64,000 nucleotides of DNA, taken from Spirochaetales bacterium. GTDB taxonomy: Bacteria; Spirochaetota; Spirochaetia; UBA9216. The notes beneath the pieces are model-generated. The model had not been told where the DNA came from, ran no database searches, and worked only from the letters and a program-made list of their open reading frames with translations. The position numbers and the translations under genes were made by a program. This document shows positions 43,146 to 52,569 of the stretch, in pieces; the first letter of the stretch is position 1, and each line of letters opens with the position of its first letter. Location: contig JAEKNX010000012.1 in NCBI GenBank assembly GCA_016839055.1, positions 62,001 to 126,000 on the forward strand. The letters are read 5' to 3'.

Positions 43146-44417
43146 TTACCTCTTGATTTCGGGAATTGTTTTTATTTTTACAGGAATTCCTAATTTACGA
43201 ATCCTCTGGAAAAATAAGCGTTCAACAGTTTTGTTTTCTGTTAATGAACCGAATGTAAAATAAAATTTATCCTTAAAACTAAAACAAATCATCTTTACCA
43301 GGTTTCCGGGACTGGGAGGAGGAATAATATTAACCGATTCGATCCTCTCTTCAATCTCGGGAGGGAATTCTAGTTTCCCGAGATTTGATATCCCGCTTGT
43401 ATAGCCTCTCTCTCCCCATAAATTATACAGTATCGGCATGATTGATACTTTTAATATCAGGGGCATAACCCTGACAAAGATATTTCGTTCAAGGTTGATG
43501 TTACGTTTAATCATTTTTCCGACAAAACGGCGGTCAAGTTCAATATTCAGATAATTCTGCACATGTTTTATTATATCTTCTTCAGAGAAAAACCCTATCC
43601 GTGGATCTATTGCCGGGGTTATTGAGACGAAAAAATTATACATTGTTTCGCTGCCGAAGATGCCGCGCAGATTTACCGGCAGATTCAGAATTATCGGAGC
43701 GGGTTTTGCTTTCTGTTCATAGATTATCTGCTGGAAAACTTCGAGATAGATTACGCAGATAAGGGCTGTAATATTAAGCTTCTTTTCTTTAGAAAGCTTT
43801 CTGATATCTTCAAAATTCACCATTCCGGTTGTCACATGATAAATTCCCTTAGGTGCAAGTTTGAAATTAAGGTGAAATGCCCGCTGATTTCTTCTTATGC
43901 TGGCCGGGCTGTGGACGTTGTAAAACTCCTTAAACCCATCAGAATATTCATCCGGATTTATTGGCTGACCGGGGATTTTGATACCGCTAGTGTCCGAAAC
44001 ATCAAGATTATTAAGGGAAAAATACCGGAGTAGCATAGATTTCATAAATTCAATTGCGCCGAAACCATCTGTGATGGCATGGGAGAACTCTACTGCTATA
44101 AGGTATCTGCTGTATTTCACAGAAAACATGAATTGGTTTTTTTTAAAGTCGTACTTAGTGCAGGGATAGTGTATATCCTCGGAAATAACGACTCTATTAC
44201 TCACCTTTTTGAAGTAATACCAGAATAATCCCATTTTTAAATGGACCTGAAAGTAGGGGAACCGCGGCATTATCTCGTCAACAGCTTGTTGAAGCAGCTC
44301 GGGAATAACAATATCTTTAGTCGTGACGACGTATCTGAAAAGTGTTGTATTTCTTACATTGATATTGCCCGGGTAAATTTTTCCGGCATTATCCAGTTTG
44401 GACCAGTCTTTTTCCAT
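43146..44417 (-). CDS. Condensation-domain/alcohol-acyltransferase-like protein
   Basis: 423 residues. The catalytic-type motif HAITDGFGAIEFMKS (HxxxDG) lies near residue 113, and the second signature, SNLGKLEFP, near residue 345. This is the chloramphenicol-acetyltransferase-like fold of condensation domains and alcohol O-acetyltransferases. The N-terminus (MEKDWSKLDNAGKIYPG) resembles the family start. It may transfer an acyl group from a CoA to an alcohol or lipid. Together with the zinc-ribbon membrane protein it makes an operon read towards hsdR. Confidence 0.72.
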   Translation of the reverse strand: MEKDWSKLDNAGKIYPGNINVRNTTLFRYVVTTKDIVIPELLQQAVDEIMPRFPYFQVHLKMGLFWYYFKKVSNRVVISEDIHYPCTKYDFKKNQFMFSVKYSRYLIAVEFSHAITDGFGAIEFMKSMLLRYFSLNNLDVSDTSGIKIPGQPINPDEYSDGFKEFYNVHSPASIRRNQRAFHLNFKLAPKGIYHVTTGMVNFEDIRKLSKEKKLNITALICVIYLEVFQQIIYEQKAKPAPIILNLPVNLRGIFGSETMYNFFVSITPAIDPRIGFFSEEDIIKHVQNYLNIELDRRFVGKMIKRNINLERNIFVRVMPLILKVSIMPILYNLWGERGYTSGISNLGKLEFPPEIEERIESVNIIPPPSPGNLVKMICFSFKDKFYFTFGSLTENKTVERLFFQRIRKLGIPVKIKTIPEIKR

Positions 44418-44472
44418 AAGTTAATAATAGTATATCAGAATATAAAAATGATAGCAAAAGCCAATAGTACAA

Positions 44473-45066
44473 TTATCGATCGATTCTGAAATCATTTAGA
44501 AAGTCCTCGACTCCGCCAGTTATAAGGTGCTCAATTTCATGGGCCAGCTTATTCAGGCTGATATCAATTTCACCGAGAAACCATTTATAGAAGAGGGATA
44601 TCGTCCCCGACATTACGAAGGTAATATAAAGATTCAGTTCTCCAATATTCTCCGGGCGGATAATACCGCTGCTGTTCTTAAGAAAGAAATCGACGAAGCC
44701 GTCCTTTATTTTATCGAGAAGGATGATGGACTCCCTGCACTGAAAAAATTTCCGGTTCAGGATCGATTCGTTCTCGAGATATCCGGTTATTTCGAGTAAA
44801 AGAGGCAGGGGCTTTGTGAGCACTGCTTTGGCCTTGAAGCTGGATAGAATTTCGTTCATGCTGCCGAGGATTTCCTGCTCTATGCTGTTCCAGAGATCGA
44901 AGACGTTGCTGTAATGGAGGTAGAAGGTGCTGCGGTTAATATCTGCCTTTGCGCAGATGTTTTTTACGGTGATTTTCTGGAGTTCCTGTGACTGCAGCTC
45001 TTCGACGAGAACTTCTCTTAATATTCTCCTTGTTCGTCTAACTCGTCTGTCTTCCTGAGGTTTCAT
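44473..45066 (-). CDS. TetR-family transcription regulator
   Basis: 197 residues from ATG 45066, which follows GGGAG by seven bases. The longer frame to 45120 is not favoured. The N-terminal helix-turn-helix is ITVKNICAKADINRSTFYLHYSN, the TetR pattern. The ligand domain is helical and not recognised. It is divergent from the ferredoxin/AOR/ADH operon, and the shared gap holds palindromes, so it probably represses one or both sides. The acyltransferase unit downstream of it may be co-regulated. Confidence 0.9.
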   Translation of the reverse strand: MKPQEDRRVRRTRRILREVLVEELQSQELQKITVKNICAKADINRSTFYLHYSNVFDLWNSIEQEILGSMNEILSSFKAKAVLTKPLPLLLEITGYLENESILNRKFFQCRESIILLDKIKDGFVDFFLKNSSGIIRPENIGELNLYITFVMSGTISLFYKWFLGEIDISLNKLAHEIEHLITGGVEDFLNDFRIDR

Positions 45067-45151
45067 TAAAAAACTCCCTGTTTTCCGACACAACATTACC
45101 AAGTGACGTATTGTAGACAACTGGCTCGCAAATGATTGTTGTAAAATTCGT

Positions 45152-45179
45152 CTATAACAGTTATAGTATAGTCCACTAT
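45152..45179. promoter_or_regulatory. Palindromes in the TetR/ferredoxin intergenic region, likely operators
   Basis: Two dyads lie close together: CTATAACAGTTATAG (45152-45166, perfect 7-1-7) and ATAGTCCACTAT (45168-45179, 5-2-5). They stand 55-85 bases before the ferredoxin start and at the TetR promoter side. TetR proteins bind palindromes of this length. A related direct repeat (CAGTAGTCTATTA) follows near 45194. Confidence 0.55.
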
Positions 45180-45234
45180 TGTCGTTAAATCAACAGTAGT
45201 CTATTAACGGTGGAAACAAGTTTAAGGAGGAGCC

Positions 45235-45660
45235 ATGTCATTCTCGATAACTGAGCTCTGCATTGGATGCGGCGCGTGTAAAAAAGCCTGTCCGGTTGCG
45301 GCCATTAAGGGTGAGATTAAATCAGTCCATGAAATCAGCAGAGGATTGTGCCTCGAGTGCGGGGCCTGCGGTAGGGTCTGCCCCAGCGGGGCTGTTTTAG
45401 ATTCAGATGGTGTGCCTGTTGAAAAAAAGAAGAAGTCTGAGTGGCCAAGACCGGTTGTTGACGCGGATAGGTGTTTTGCCTGTGAAAACTGCGTTGGAGC
45501 CTGTCCTGCCGGAGCCCTTTCGATGAAGTCTGAAGATTTTCCTTTTACTGAAAACTACGCTGTCTTAAGCAGCCCCGAAAAATGCGTTTCCTGCGCCTGG
45601 TGTGTAGAGAACTGTCAGTTTGACGCTATTTCAATGGAGATCTCATATGCGCGTAATTAA
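45235..45660 (+). CDS. Polyferredoxin with four 4Fe-4S motifs
   Basis: 141 residues with four cysteine groups: CIGCGACKKACP, CLECGACGRVCP, CFACENCVGACP and CVSCAWCVENC. Each can hold one 4Fe-4S cluster. AAGGAGG lies before the start. The gene overlaps the oxidoreductase gene by 14 bases, so this is most likely its electron carrier. The last motif lacks the usual proline, reading CVENCQF. Confidence 0.92.
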   Translation: MSFSITELCIGCGACKKACPVAAIKGEIKSVHEISRGLCLECGACGRVCPSGAVLDSDGVPVEKKKKSEWPRPVVDADRCFACENCVGACPAGALSMKSEDFPFTENYAVLSSPEKCVSCAWCVENCQFDAISMEISYARN

Positions 45661-47980
45661 GGGAACATCAAATAGATATCTTGATATAGATCTCAGCAGA
45701 CAAAGCTGGACCGTTTTCAGCCCGGAAGCTGGTGACCTTTCCGTTTATCTCGGCGGAAAGGGGCTTGGGCTGAAGATATTCAATGATCGTTTTGCCGGCC
45801 GTCTGGGCGGGGTTGATCCGCTCGGCGAGGAAAATCTGTTGATTTTTTCGATGGGGGTTATGCTCACAAGCGGAGCTCCCTGTACCGGCCGGTTCGAGGT
45901 TCTTACCCGTTCACCGCTCACAAACCTTATGCTTGCTTCCTCCTGCGGCGGTTATTTTGGTGAGGCCTGCAAGACCGCAGGCTGGGACGGACTGATAATT
46001 TCGGGCAGATCGGAGCAGCCTGTCACGATAAGGATTGATGAAGACGGGGTGAGTTTCCATGACGCCCGGGAGCTGTGGGGGCAGGGTACTCATGAGGTTC
46101 AGCAATCGCTCGCTCTCAGCCCTCGGGAAGGCGCCGCGGTCATCGGCCCAGCCGGGGAAAACCTGGTTCGCTACGCAAGCATCTGCTCGGGTCACCGCTT
46201 TGCGGGGAGGGGAGGCGCCGGCGCGGTGATGGGAGCCAAGAACCTGAAAGCGGTGGTCGCCCGCGGAAAATCAGTCCGTTATGAGCCAATGCTGCCCGAA
46301 AAGTTTGAGCGAACAAATAAAAAGGCCAGGAAATATATAGTGCGGAACAGCATGACAAAGGGCTACCGTGCGTTCGGAACAAACGTAAATGTCAGGCTCG
46401 GCATCAAGGCCGGATTCTCTCCGGTCAGGAATTTCCGGGATCGCTATAATCCTGAGACCGAGAAAACTTCCGGAGAGGCAATGGCCGAGCGTTATTCAAC
46501 CAGGCATTCAGCCTGCCGTCACTGTTCGGTTCTCTGCGGCCACAAGGGGCATTATCCCGACGGTAAGATTCGGCAGATACCGGAGTACGAAACCACCGGC
46601 ATGTTCGGCAGCAATATAGAAAATTACAATCCGGATCTCATAGGTGAATGGAATGAGCTGATGAATGAACTCGGGCTCGATACAATCTCAGCCGGCGGAA
46701 CCATTGCCTGGGCTATGGAGGCTGCCGAGAAGGGGCTGCGTAAATCAGAACTCAGCTTCGGCCGGACGCAGAATATTGCCGGTATTCTCGAAGATATAGC
46801 GCTCCGGGCGGGAGAAGGGGACGAGCTTGCCGAAGGCAGTATGAGGCTCAGCCGAAAGTACGGCGGAACCGACTTTGCCATGCACGTCAAGGGCCTCGAA
46901 TGCGCTGCCTATGATCCGAGGGCAAGCTGGGGTCACGGCCTTGGATACGCCGTCTATAACAAGGGAGGCTGTCATCTCGGCTCATACATGATATCACTCG
47001 AGCAGCTCATGGGATACATGCCTCCCCATACCACCCTTGGAAAGGCTGACTGGGTCGTGTTCATGGAGGACCTCTTCAGCTCGGTAAACTCGCTTCAGGT
47101 CTGTCTGTTTTCGGTCTTCGGTATCCTGACTGAGCCTCCTATTCCGAAGTATCTGCCACGGCCGGTACTCAAGGTAGCAACAATCTCGATGCCTAAGGTA
47201 GCTATGGCGCTGATGGACTGGAGTATACTAAGCAATTACTTCTGGTCGGTTACCGGAATAAAGATGAATAAATGGGATTTCCTGAAGGCCGGAGAGCGGA
47301 TTAATAAGCTTGAACGCTGGATGAATGTACAAATGGGGCTGAAACCGTCGGATGATACGCTGCCGGGCAGATTCACCAAGGAGAAGGATACAGCCTACAA
47401 AGGCAAGAATACCGTTGTCCCCATAGAAAAAATGGTGAGGCAGTATTACCGGAAACGGGGTTATAACTCAAGCGGCGGCCCTTCTGCATCCGATGTCGGA
47501 ATGACGGAAAAGCTCGGCCCAGGCGAGGTCATTGTAAAGCCGTCGGCAAAAATCATTAAAAAGATCTACTGCTCGGTGATAATGGCCGTTCTCGGTTGGT
47601 TTATTCCGAAGATTGCCTGCCGGAAAGAGTCGGTCCGTGATGAGGTCCGACTCTTTCCTGAGAATTACACCTGCACTCTGGGGGTCTGGCCAAGTGGGCC
47701 TTCGGTGGTCTTTAGGCGGGAAGGTGACAGGCTGAAGAAAATTGGTGGCAGGACAACTCGGGTGGATCTCGGCATTTATCTAAAGAGTATAGATGCCGCC
47801 TGGCTGATGTTTACCTTTCAGGAGAGCACCTGCCAGGCCGAGGCGAATAACCGGCTGCTTGTCCGTGGTGAGCTTCAGCATTCCTGCACCTTCATCCGTC
47901 TAATGGATAAGGTCGAAATACTGCTGCTGCCGAAGTTTATAGCGAAGAAGGCTGTTAAGAAATGGGAGAAGGTGAAATGA
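45647..47980 (+). CDS. Tungsten/molybdenum aldehyde ferredoxin oxidoreductase (AOR family)
   Basis: 777 residues from ATG 45647 (GGAG upstream). The N-terminal domain carries VYLGGKGLGLKIFND and RFAGRGGAGAVMGAKNLKAV, the pterin-binding signatures of AOR. The 4Fe-4S cysteines are CRHCSVLC with a fourth in YNKGGCHLG. Normal AORs have about 600 residues; the extra C-terminal part (from about 600) is basic and ends RLMDKVEILLLPK. It oxidises aldehydes to acids with ferredoxin, or the reverse. Located between its ferredoxin and an alcohol dehydrogenase, it likely makes alcohols from acids or feeds electrons from aldehydes. Confidence 0.92.
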   Translation: MRVIKGTSNRYLDIDLSRQSWTVFSPEAGDLSVYLGGKGLGLKIFNDRFAGRLGGVDPLGEENLLIFSMGVMLTSGAPCTGRFEVLTRSPLTNLMLASSCGGYFGEACKTAGWDGLIISGRSEQPVTIRIDEDGVSFHDARELWGQGTHEVQQSLALSPREGAAVIGPAGENLVRYASICSGHRFAGRGGAGAVMGAKNLKAVVARGKSVRYEPMLPEKFERTNKKARKYIVRNSMTKGYRAFGTNVNVRLGIKAGFSPVRNFRDRYNPETEKTSGEAMAERYSTRHSACRHCSVLCGHKGHYPDGKIRQIPEYETTGMFGSNIENYNPDLIGEWNELMNELGLDTISAGGTIAWAMEAAEKGLRKSELSFGRTQNIAGILEDIALRAGEGDELAEGSMRLSRKYGGTDFAMHVKGLECAAYDPRASWGHGLGYAVYNKGGCHLGSYMISLEQLMGYMPPHTTLGKADWVVFMEDLFSSVNSLQVCLFSVFGILTEPPIPKYLPRPVLKVATISMPKVAMALMDWSILSNYFWSVTGIKMNKWDFLKAGERINKLERWMNVQMGLKPSDDTLPGRFTKEKDTAYKGKNTVVPIEKMVRQYYRKRGYNSSGGPSASDVGMTEKLGPGEVIVKPSAKIIKKIYCSVIMAVLGWFIPKIACRKESVRDEVRLFPENYTCTLGVWPSGPSVVFRREGDRLKKIGGRTTRVDLGIYLKSIDAAWLMFTFQESTCQAEANNRLLVRGELQHSCTFIRLMDKVEILLLPKFIAKKAVKKWEKVK

Positions 47981-49623
47981 CTGACATACTAAAACCTGCG
48001 GGAACCTTGCTGTTCGGCAGGGCTATGCTGGCTCAGCTGGCCCATGAGATGGATCTTCTCGGCGTGAGGAATCCTGTGATGATAACCGATAAAAAACACC
48101 TCAAAAGGGCCCGGAAGGCTGCTTCTATGCTGGCCTCTGAGCTCTCCGGCGGACTTAAGCTCACAGTTGCATCTCCGTCGCCTGACGCGGATTTTCTGAT
48201 TCTCGCCGGCGGGAAAAAGGTTGCCGATGAATATGCCGCAGAGCCCCGGCTGAGAGCGCGGATTATTCTCGGTGAGGCCGAGCTGGGTGATTTTATCGAG
48301 CCTGAAACCGAATTAACTGTTCTTGACAGCGTATTTGTCCGTGATGGGGAGGCCATCAGATTGTTTATGAAGAAGTTCGCTTCTTCTATCACGAGCGGTC
48401 TTGCGGGCTGCCCCGGCCGGCTGAGCATTCCGAAAGCTTTTTCCTATAGCTGCGGAACAACTATGTTCGCGGGCGATGATGCCTTGAGTGAACTGCCGCG
48501 GCTGCTTGCCGAATCAGGTTCATTGCGGCCACTTGTTCTGACCGACAAAGGAATAATTGCCGTCGGCCTGTTTAAAACACTCTCCTTGGCTCTAGACGGA
48601 GTTGACTTCGAGGTCTTTGATAATATTCCGCCGGACTCGGACAGCAGGGTTGTTAATGAGATAAGCCGAATCTATACCGAAGGGAACCGTGACAGCATCA
48701 TCGCTATGGGAGGAGGTTCGGTACTCGATACAGGAAAGGGAGTCTTTCTGAATGTTTCTCTAGGCGTTGATGATCTGACTACCCTTGCCGGTTCTAACCG
48801 GATACCTAAACTGAAAACTCCTTTCATAGCCATTCCGACTACCTCGGGAACCGGCTCTGAGGTGACAAAGGTTGCCGTTATAAGCGATACAGAAAGACAC
48901 CGGAAGATTCTCTATGTATCGTCTCATCTTCAACCGGCCTTCAGTATTCTTGACTCGAGACTTACGGCCTCTCTCCCGCCTCATCTTACATCGATCACCG
49001 GGATGGATGCCCTCTCCCACGCGGTAGAAGCCTACACCTGTCTCGGGAAAAATCCAGTAAGCGATCAGATGGCCTGGACGGCAATAACATTAATTCGTGA
49101 TAATTTGATTCCGGTAATAAGTGATCCGGGGAACCTCAAGCTGAGACTGAATCTCGCGCTTGCGTCGAATATGGCCGGGCAGGCTTTTTCCAATTCCATG
49201 GTCGGAATGGTCCACACAATAGGCCATTCGGTGGGAGCCGTTTGTCATGCCCCCCACGGAAGCTGCATGTCGGTATTTCTGCCGTTTGCTCTTGAATATA
49301 ATTACCCGGAGATCCAGCCTCTGCTCGCGGAGCTTCTGACGGCCTTTGTAGGTGAGAAGCAGGCAGCCTCTGTTCCGAAGAAAGATCGGGCTAATGAGAT
49401 GATTGACTGCATAAGGAGGATGAACCGGGAGCTTAAACAGCTGACCGGAGGAAGGCATCCTGAAAGCCTTCGTGATATCCTCGGGAGAGACGGCGAGCCT
49501 TTGATACGCGAGAGTCATTTTCTGACAATTGCCGAAAAATCACTCGGTGATGCCTCGATTATCTACAATCCGGTAGAACTCCGAATTCCCGATATTCTGA
49601 AGGTTCTTGCGGACAGCTATTAA
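47977..49623 (+). CDS. Iron-containing alcohol dehydrogenase with N-terminal extension
   Basis: 548 residues; ATG 47977 overlaps the AOR stop by four bases. The last 390 residues match Fe-ADHs: MGGGSVLDTGKGVFLNVSLG for NAD(P) binding, TTSGTGSEVTKVAVISD, and metal ligands in GMDALSHAVEAY and MVHTIGHSVGAVCHAPHG. The first 150 residues are unusual. They start PAGTLLFGRAMLAQLAHEMD and VRNPVMITDKKH, resembling the normal N-terminus of the same family, then diverge and are followed by a second start-like segment AFSYSCGTTMFAGDDALSE. This suggests a partial tandem duplication. It would reduce the AOR aldehyde to an alcohol. Confidence 0.88.
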   Translation: MTDILKPAGTLLFGRAMLAQLAHEMDLLGVRNPVMITDKKHLKRARKAASMLASELSGGLKLTVASPSPDADFLILAGGKKVADEYAAEPRLRARIILGEAELGDFIEPETELTVLDSVFVRDGEAIRLFMKKFASSITSGLAGCPGRLSIPKAFSYSCGTTMFAGDDALSELPRLLAESGSLRPLVLTDKGIIAVGLFKTLSLALDGVDFEVFDNIPPDSDSRVVNEISRIYTEGNRDSIIAMGGGSVLDTGKGVFLNVSLGVDDLTTLAGSNRIPKLKTPFIAIPTTSGTGSEVTKVAVISDTERHRKILYVSSHLQPAFSILDSRLTASLPPHLTSITGMDALSHAVEAYTCLGKNPVSDQMAWTAITLIRDNLIPVISDPGNLKLRLNLALASNMAGQAFSNSMVGMVHTIGHSVGAVCHAPHGSCMSVFLPFALEYNYPEIQPLLAELLTAFVGEKQAASVPKKDRANEMIDCIRRMNRELKQLTGGRHPESLRDILGRDGEPLIRESHFLTIAEKSLGDASIIYNPVELRIPDILKVLADSY

Positions 49624-49627
49624 AGGC

Positions 49628-50821
49628 TTACCGAATTTTTTTTCTGACTATCAATGCGATTATGAATGTCAGGGTGAGCGTGATCGAGAACAGCAGGAAG
49701 ATTGCCGGTATTGAATATTTAATTGAAACCCAGCTTCCAAGCATAGGGGAGACAAACCAGGCGAATGAGCCTACCATCGTCTGAATTCCGAAGAGGAAGC
49801 CCCTGTTCTTAGAGCTCACCCTTTCGCTTGTGAGAGACATCAGAAGCGGCTCGACTCCGCCTATGAGAAAAAATGTCAGCATCAGTGCTCCTGTCAGCGT
49901 ACCGAAGGCCGGGAAGAATATTATCAGTGCTGATGTTAGGCTTCCCGCTCCGACTAAAATAGATAGAAGGGTTAGCCTGTTCATCCTGTCGCCGAGCCGC
50001 GACAGCGTCAGCCCCGATATTGCCGACATGAGTCCTATTCCGCCGGACAGGATTCCTGTTATCCTGGCACTTCCGTCAATTGTTCCCCGGAGTTCCTGGA
50101 TGTAGAGCGGGAGGAAGGGGGTGGGAAGGGTTCGTGACAGTCTCATGAAGAAGAACAGCAGAAAAAGCATTATGATGGAGGAGGTAATAATGCTTCCTCC
50201 CTTGGCTGTGCTGCCGCTGCCGTCAAGCTGTTTTCCCTCCTCCTGTGTCTCTGACACGGGTTCTTCAATCAGAAAGATAACGAGAAACAGGCCTATAAGT
50301 ACAATTCCGGCCCCAATAATGAAACTCATCCTGTATCCGAAGTGTTCGGCAATCATTCCGCCAGCGGCGGGGCCGAGTGAATAACCTATAAAGGTCGACG
50401 ATGATACAAAGCCCAGCGCGTAGGATAGTTTGTTATCCGGTGTTCCGCTTGCAACCAGGGCCGCGCTCGAGGTTACAGTTCCGGTAATAAGGCCCTGAAG
50501 TATTCTGAAAAAGAGAACCCAGTATACCGATGTTGACAATCCCATGCCGACCATTACTATGGTACCGCCGATCATCGCCCGCAACAGCATGGGTTTTTTT
50601 CCGAACTTATCGGCCAGAGTTCCCCATACCGGCGCCATTACAGCGAGTGCCACGGCCGGAGCGGCGGTGAGTATTCCCGTCCAGAGCTTGAGTTCGGCCG
50701 GATCGGAGATTCCCAGGTCCTGAATGAAAAAGGGGAGAAAAGGCATTCCAAAACCAAAGCCGATGAGAGAGAATAACTGGGTAAACCAAACCGTATAGAG
50801 ATTTTTCTTCCACTTTTGCAT
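49628..50821 (-). CDS. MFS-type exporter (probable drug:proton antiporter)
   Basis: 397 residues and 12 predicted membrane helices. The start MQKWKKNLYTVWFTQLFSLIG is preferred because the earlier frame (to 51118) has no helix and overlaps the divergent gene. The conserved loop between helices 2 and 3 reads PVWGTLADKFGKKPMLLRAM (GxxxDxxGRRx-like), and helices 7-12 follow after a linker. The chosen ATG has no clear ribosome binding site. It is convergent with the alcohol dehydrogenase. Its substrate is not predictable. Confidence 0.88.
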   Translation of the reverse strand: MQKWKKNLYTVWFTQLFSLIGFGFGMPFLPFFIQDLGISDPAELKLWTGILTAAPAVALAVMAPVWGTLADKFGKKPMLLRAMIGGTIVMVGMGLSTSVYWVLFFRILQGLITGTVTSSAALVASGTPDNKLSYALGFVSSSTFIGYSLGPAAGGMIAEHFGYRMSFIIGAGIVLIGLFLVIFLIEEPVSETQEEGKQLDGSGSTAKGGSIITSSIIMLFLLFFFMRLSRTLPTPFLPLYIQELRGTIDGSARITGILSGGIGLMSAISGLTLSRLGDRMNRLTLLSILVGAGSLTSALIIFFPAFGTLTGALMLTFFLIGGVEPLLMSLTSERVSSKNRGFLFGIQTMVGSFAWFVSPMLGSWVSIKYSIPAIFLLFSITLTLTFIIALIVRKKIR

Positions 50822-50875
50822 AGGAGATTTTAGGTTTTTCTGTGAAAATAATCCATACCATTTAAACTTCGGTTT

Positions 50876-51907
50876 ATGGTAAGATTGGCTATGAAAAAAC
50901 GGTTTGATGAGAGAGATACCATATTTTCGAGGATGCTTGAGATCTCGCCTTTTACAGACAATTATACTGATTACTACCGAAGGAATCCGGAGAGGGAAGA
51001 GCAGGATGCGAAGCTGAGGGAAGAGACTGAGGGCGTTTTCTCGCCCCGGAAGGCGGAGCAGAGGCAGATAGCCGCGATTTTCGCTTTGATCAAGGAACTC
51101 CGGCCGCTTGCCGGTCACCTCGGCGGTAAAAGTCCCTCGACCTCTGCGCTTCAGATGGAAGCTGGCCCTGCCGCCGGGAGGATAAAGAAGATTGCCCTCT
51201 CCTACGGAGCCCTCTCCTGCGGAATTACCGAAACCGATTTAGCCTGGGCATACTCAGTAAGGGGCCGCGGGCCGCATTACGGAAAAAAAGCCGGGGTGAT
51301 CCTGCCCCGGACAATCGTCTTTACAGCCGAGATGGATGAGAATGAGATCAACCGCGCACCTGCTGTTGAGGAGTCGGTTGAGGTTGTGAAGGCCTATCTG
51401 AATGTTGCTGTCATTGGCCTTGCTCTAAGCAGCATAATTCGCGGCTGGGGATGGAATGCTGTTTGCCATATGGACGGCGAGTCCGAGCTGGTGCTCCCTC
51501 CGGCAGCCGAAGCCGCCGGACTGGGCTCAATAGGTCTTCCAGGACTGCTTGTTACCAGAGAATGCGGTTCCAGGATACGCATCGGAGCTGTAACTACCGA
51601 TATGCCGCTTGCCTCTGACGGGCCTTCGTCGTTTCAGGTGGCAAAAACCTGTCGTACCTGCGGGAAGTGCGCCGAGCTCTGTCCTTCTGGCTGCATTCCC
51701 TCTTTCAGCAGTTACAAATCCGGCGAGCGCTTTTCTATTGACTCAGAGGCCTGCTTCAGAACCTGGCGTGAGCTCGGGACAGACTGCGGAGTATGTCTTG
51801 CCGCCTGTCCTTATTCGCATCAGAAGGCTAAGGACAAAAATTCCGGCGCCTCCGGAGATGAGCCTGCCGCTGATTTTCTAAAAGGTTTTATGTTCGGCGG
51901 GGATTAA
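50876..51907 (+). CDS. 4Fe-4S double-cluster protein, QueG/reductive-dehalogenase-like
   Basis: 343 residues. The C-terminal half has two cluster motifs: CRTCGKCAELCPSGCIP and CGVCLAACPYSH, with a conserved cysteine in DSEACFRTW between them. This layout is shared by epoxyqueuosine reductase and reductive dehalogenases. No TAT signal is present, so a cytoplasmic enzyme is likely. The N-terminal 200 residues resemble the nitroreductase-like/cobamide-binding region (ALSSIIRGWGW, GLGSIGLPGLLVTRECGSR). ATG 50891 is an alternative start. QueG is usually about 380 residues and lacks the LGTDCGVC phrasing, so an uncharacterised paralogue is likelier. Confidence 0.72.
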   Translation: MVRLAMKKRFDERDTIFSRMLEISPFTDNYTDYYRRNPEREEQDAKLREETEGVFSPRKAEQRQIAAIFALIKELRPLAGHLGGKSPSTSALQMEAGPAAGRIKKIALSYGALSCGITETDLAWAYSVRGRGPHYGKKAGVILPRTIVFTAEMDENEINRAPAVEESVEVVKAYLNVAVIGLALSSIIRGWGWNAVCHMDGESELVLPPAAEAAGLGSIGLPGLLVTRECGSRIRIGAVTTDMPLASDGPSSFQVAKTCRTCGKCAELCPSGCIPSFSSYKSGERFSIDSEACFRTWRELGTDCGVCLAACPYSHQKAKDKNSGASGDEPAADFLKGFMFGGD

Positions 51908-52569
51908 AACGGAGCAGGGCTTCTGAAGCTCATCTTAAAAGTGGTTGTCGGATGGAGGAACTCCAGATCCGAGGCGTGAAGCAGTATGCGGATGCCCTCC
52001 GCGTGCTCCCTGTCGCTGCTGCTGCCGTAAAGCCTGTCGCCGATAATGGGGCAGCCGAGGCCTCCGCTGCCGCCGCAGCCGGCAGGATGAGATGAGTGCA
52101 GCCGCAATTGGTGGGTCCGCCCGGTCAACGGAGTGAACTCAACGCGGGTTTTGCCTCCGGCAGCTTCAAGTTTTTTCCATAATGTAATGCCGGCCTTGCC
52201 CTGAACAGGGTCATAAACCTGATAGGGACGGTTCTCCGGGTCGAGCCTGAAGCTGAGCCTTATTTCCCCTGAGTCACCTGCCGGCTCACCTTCGAGAATG
52301 GCGATATATTTTTTCCTCACCTCCCCGTTTTGAAACTGGATTGAAAGGTTACGGTGAGCTCCGGTGGTGAGCGCGAAAACCATCAGCCCCGAAGTGTCCA
52401 TGTCGAGGCGGTGGACCGACGGCTGGACTATGCAGATGGGAAACATCTCCCTGATGCGCAACGCGGCACTGTCTGTCATTCCTTCGCCCCGCCCTGGAAC
52501 CGAGAGGAGACCGGCCGGTTTGTTAAGAACAACGATAGAATCATCGCTGTATAGTATCTCAATCTTCAT
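51904..52569 (-). CDS. RluA-family pseudouridine synthase
   Basis: 221 residues from ATG 52569. The catalytic motif VHRLDMDTSGLMVFAL holds the aspartate. It is preceded by the conserved start ILYSDDSIVVLNKPAGLLSVPG and followed by LTGRTHQLRLHSSH. It isomerises uridines in rRNA or tRNA. The gene overlaps the preceding gene end by 11 bases; in many bacteria the two are one protein of about 550 residues, with the partner as the N-terminal half. Confidence 0.9.
   Translation of the reverse strand: MKIEILYSDDSIVVLNKPAGLLSVPGRGEGMTDSAALRIREMFPICIVQPSVHRLDMDTSGLMVFALTTGAHRNLSIQFQNGEVRKKYIAILEGEPAGDSGEIRLSFRLDPENRPYQVYDPVQGKAGITLWKKLEAAGGKTRVEFTPLTGRTHQLRLHSSHPAGCGGSGGLGCPIIGDRLYGSSSDREHAEGIRILLHASDLEFLHPTTTFKMSFRSPAPF

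Noticed and set aside
50822-51118. Longer MFS start
   Set aside because: The extra 99 residues overlap the divergent gene and have no helix pattern or family match.
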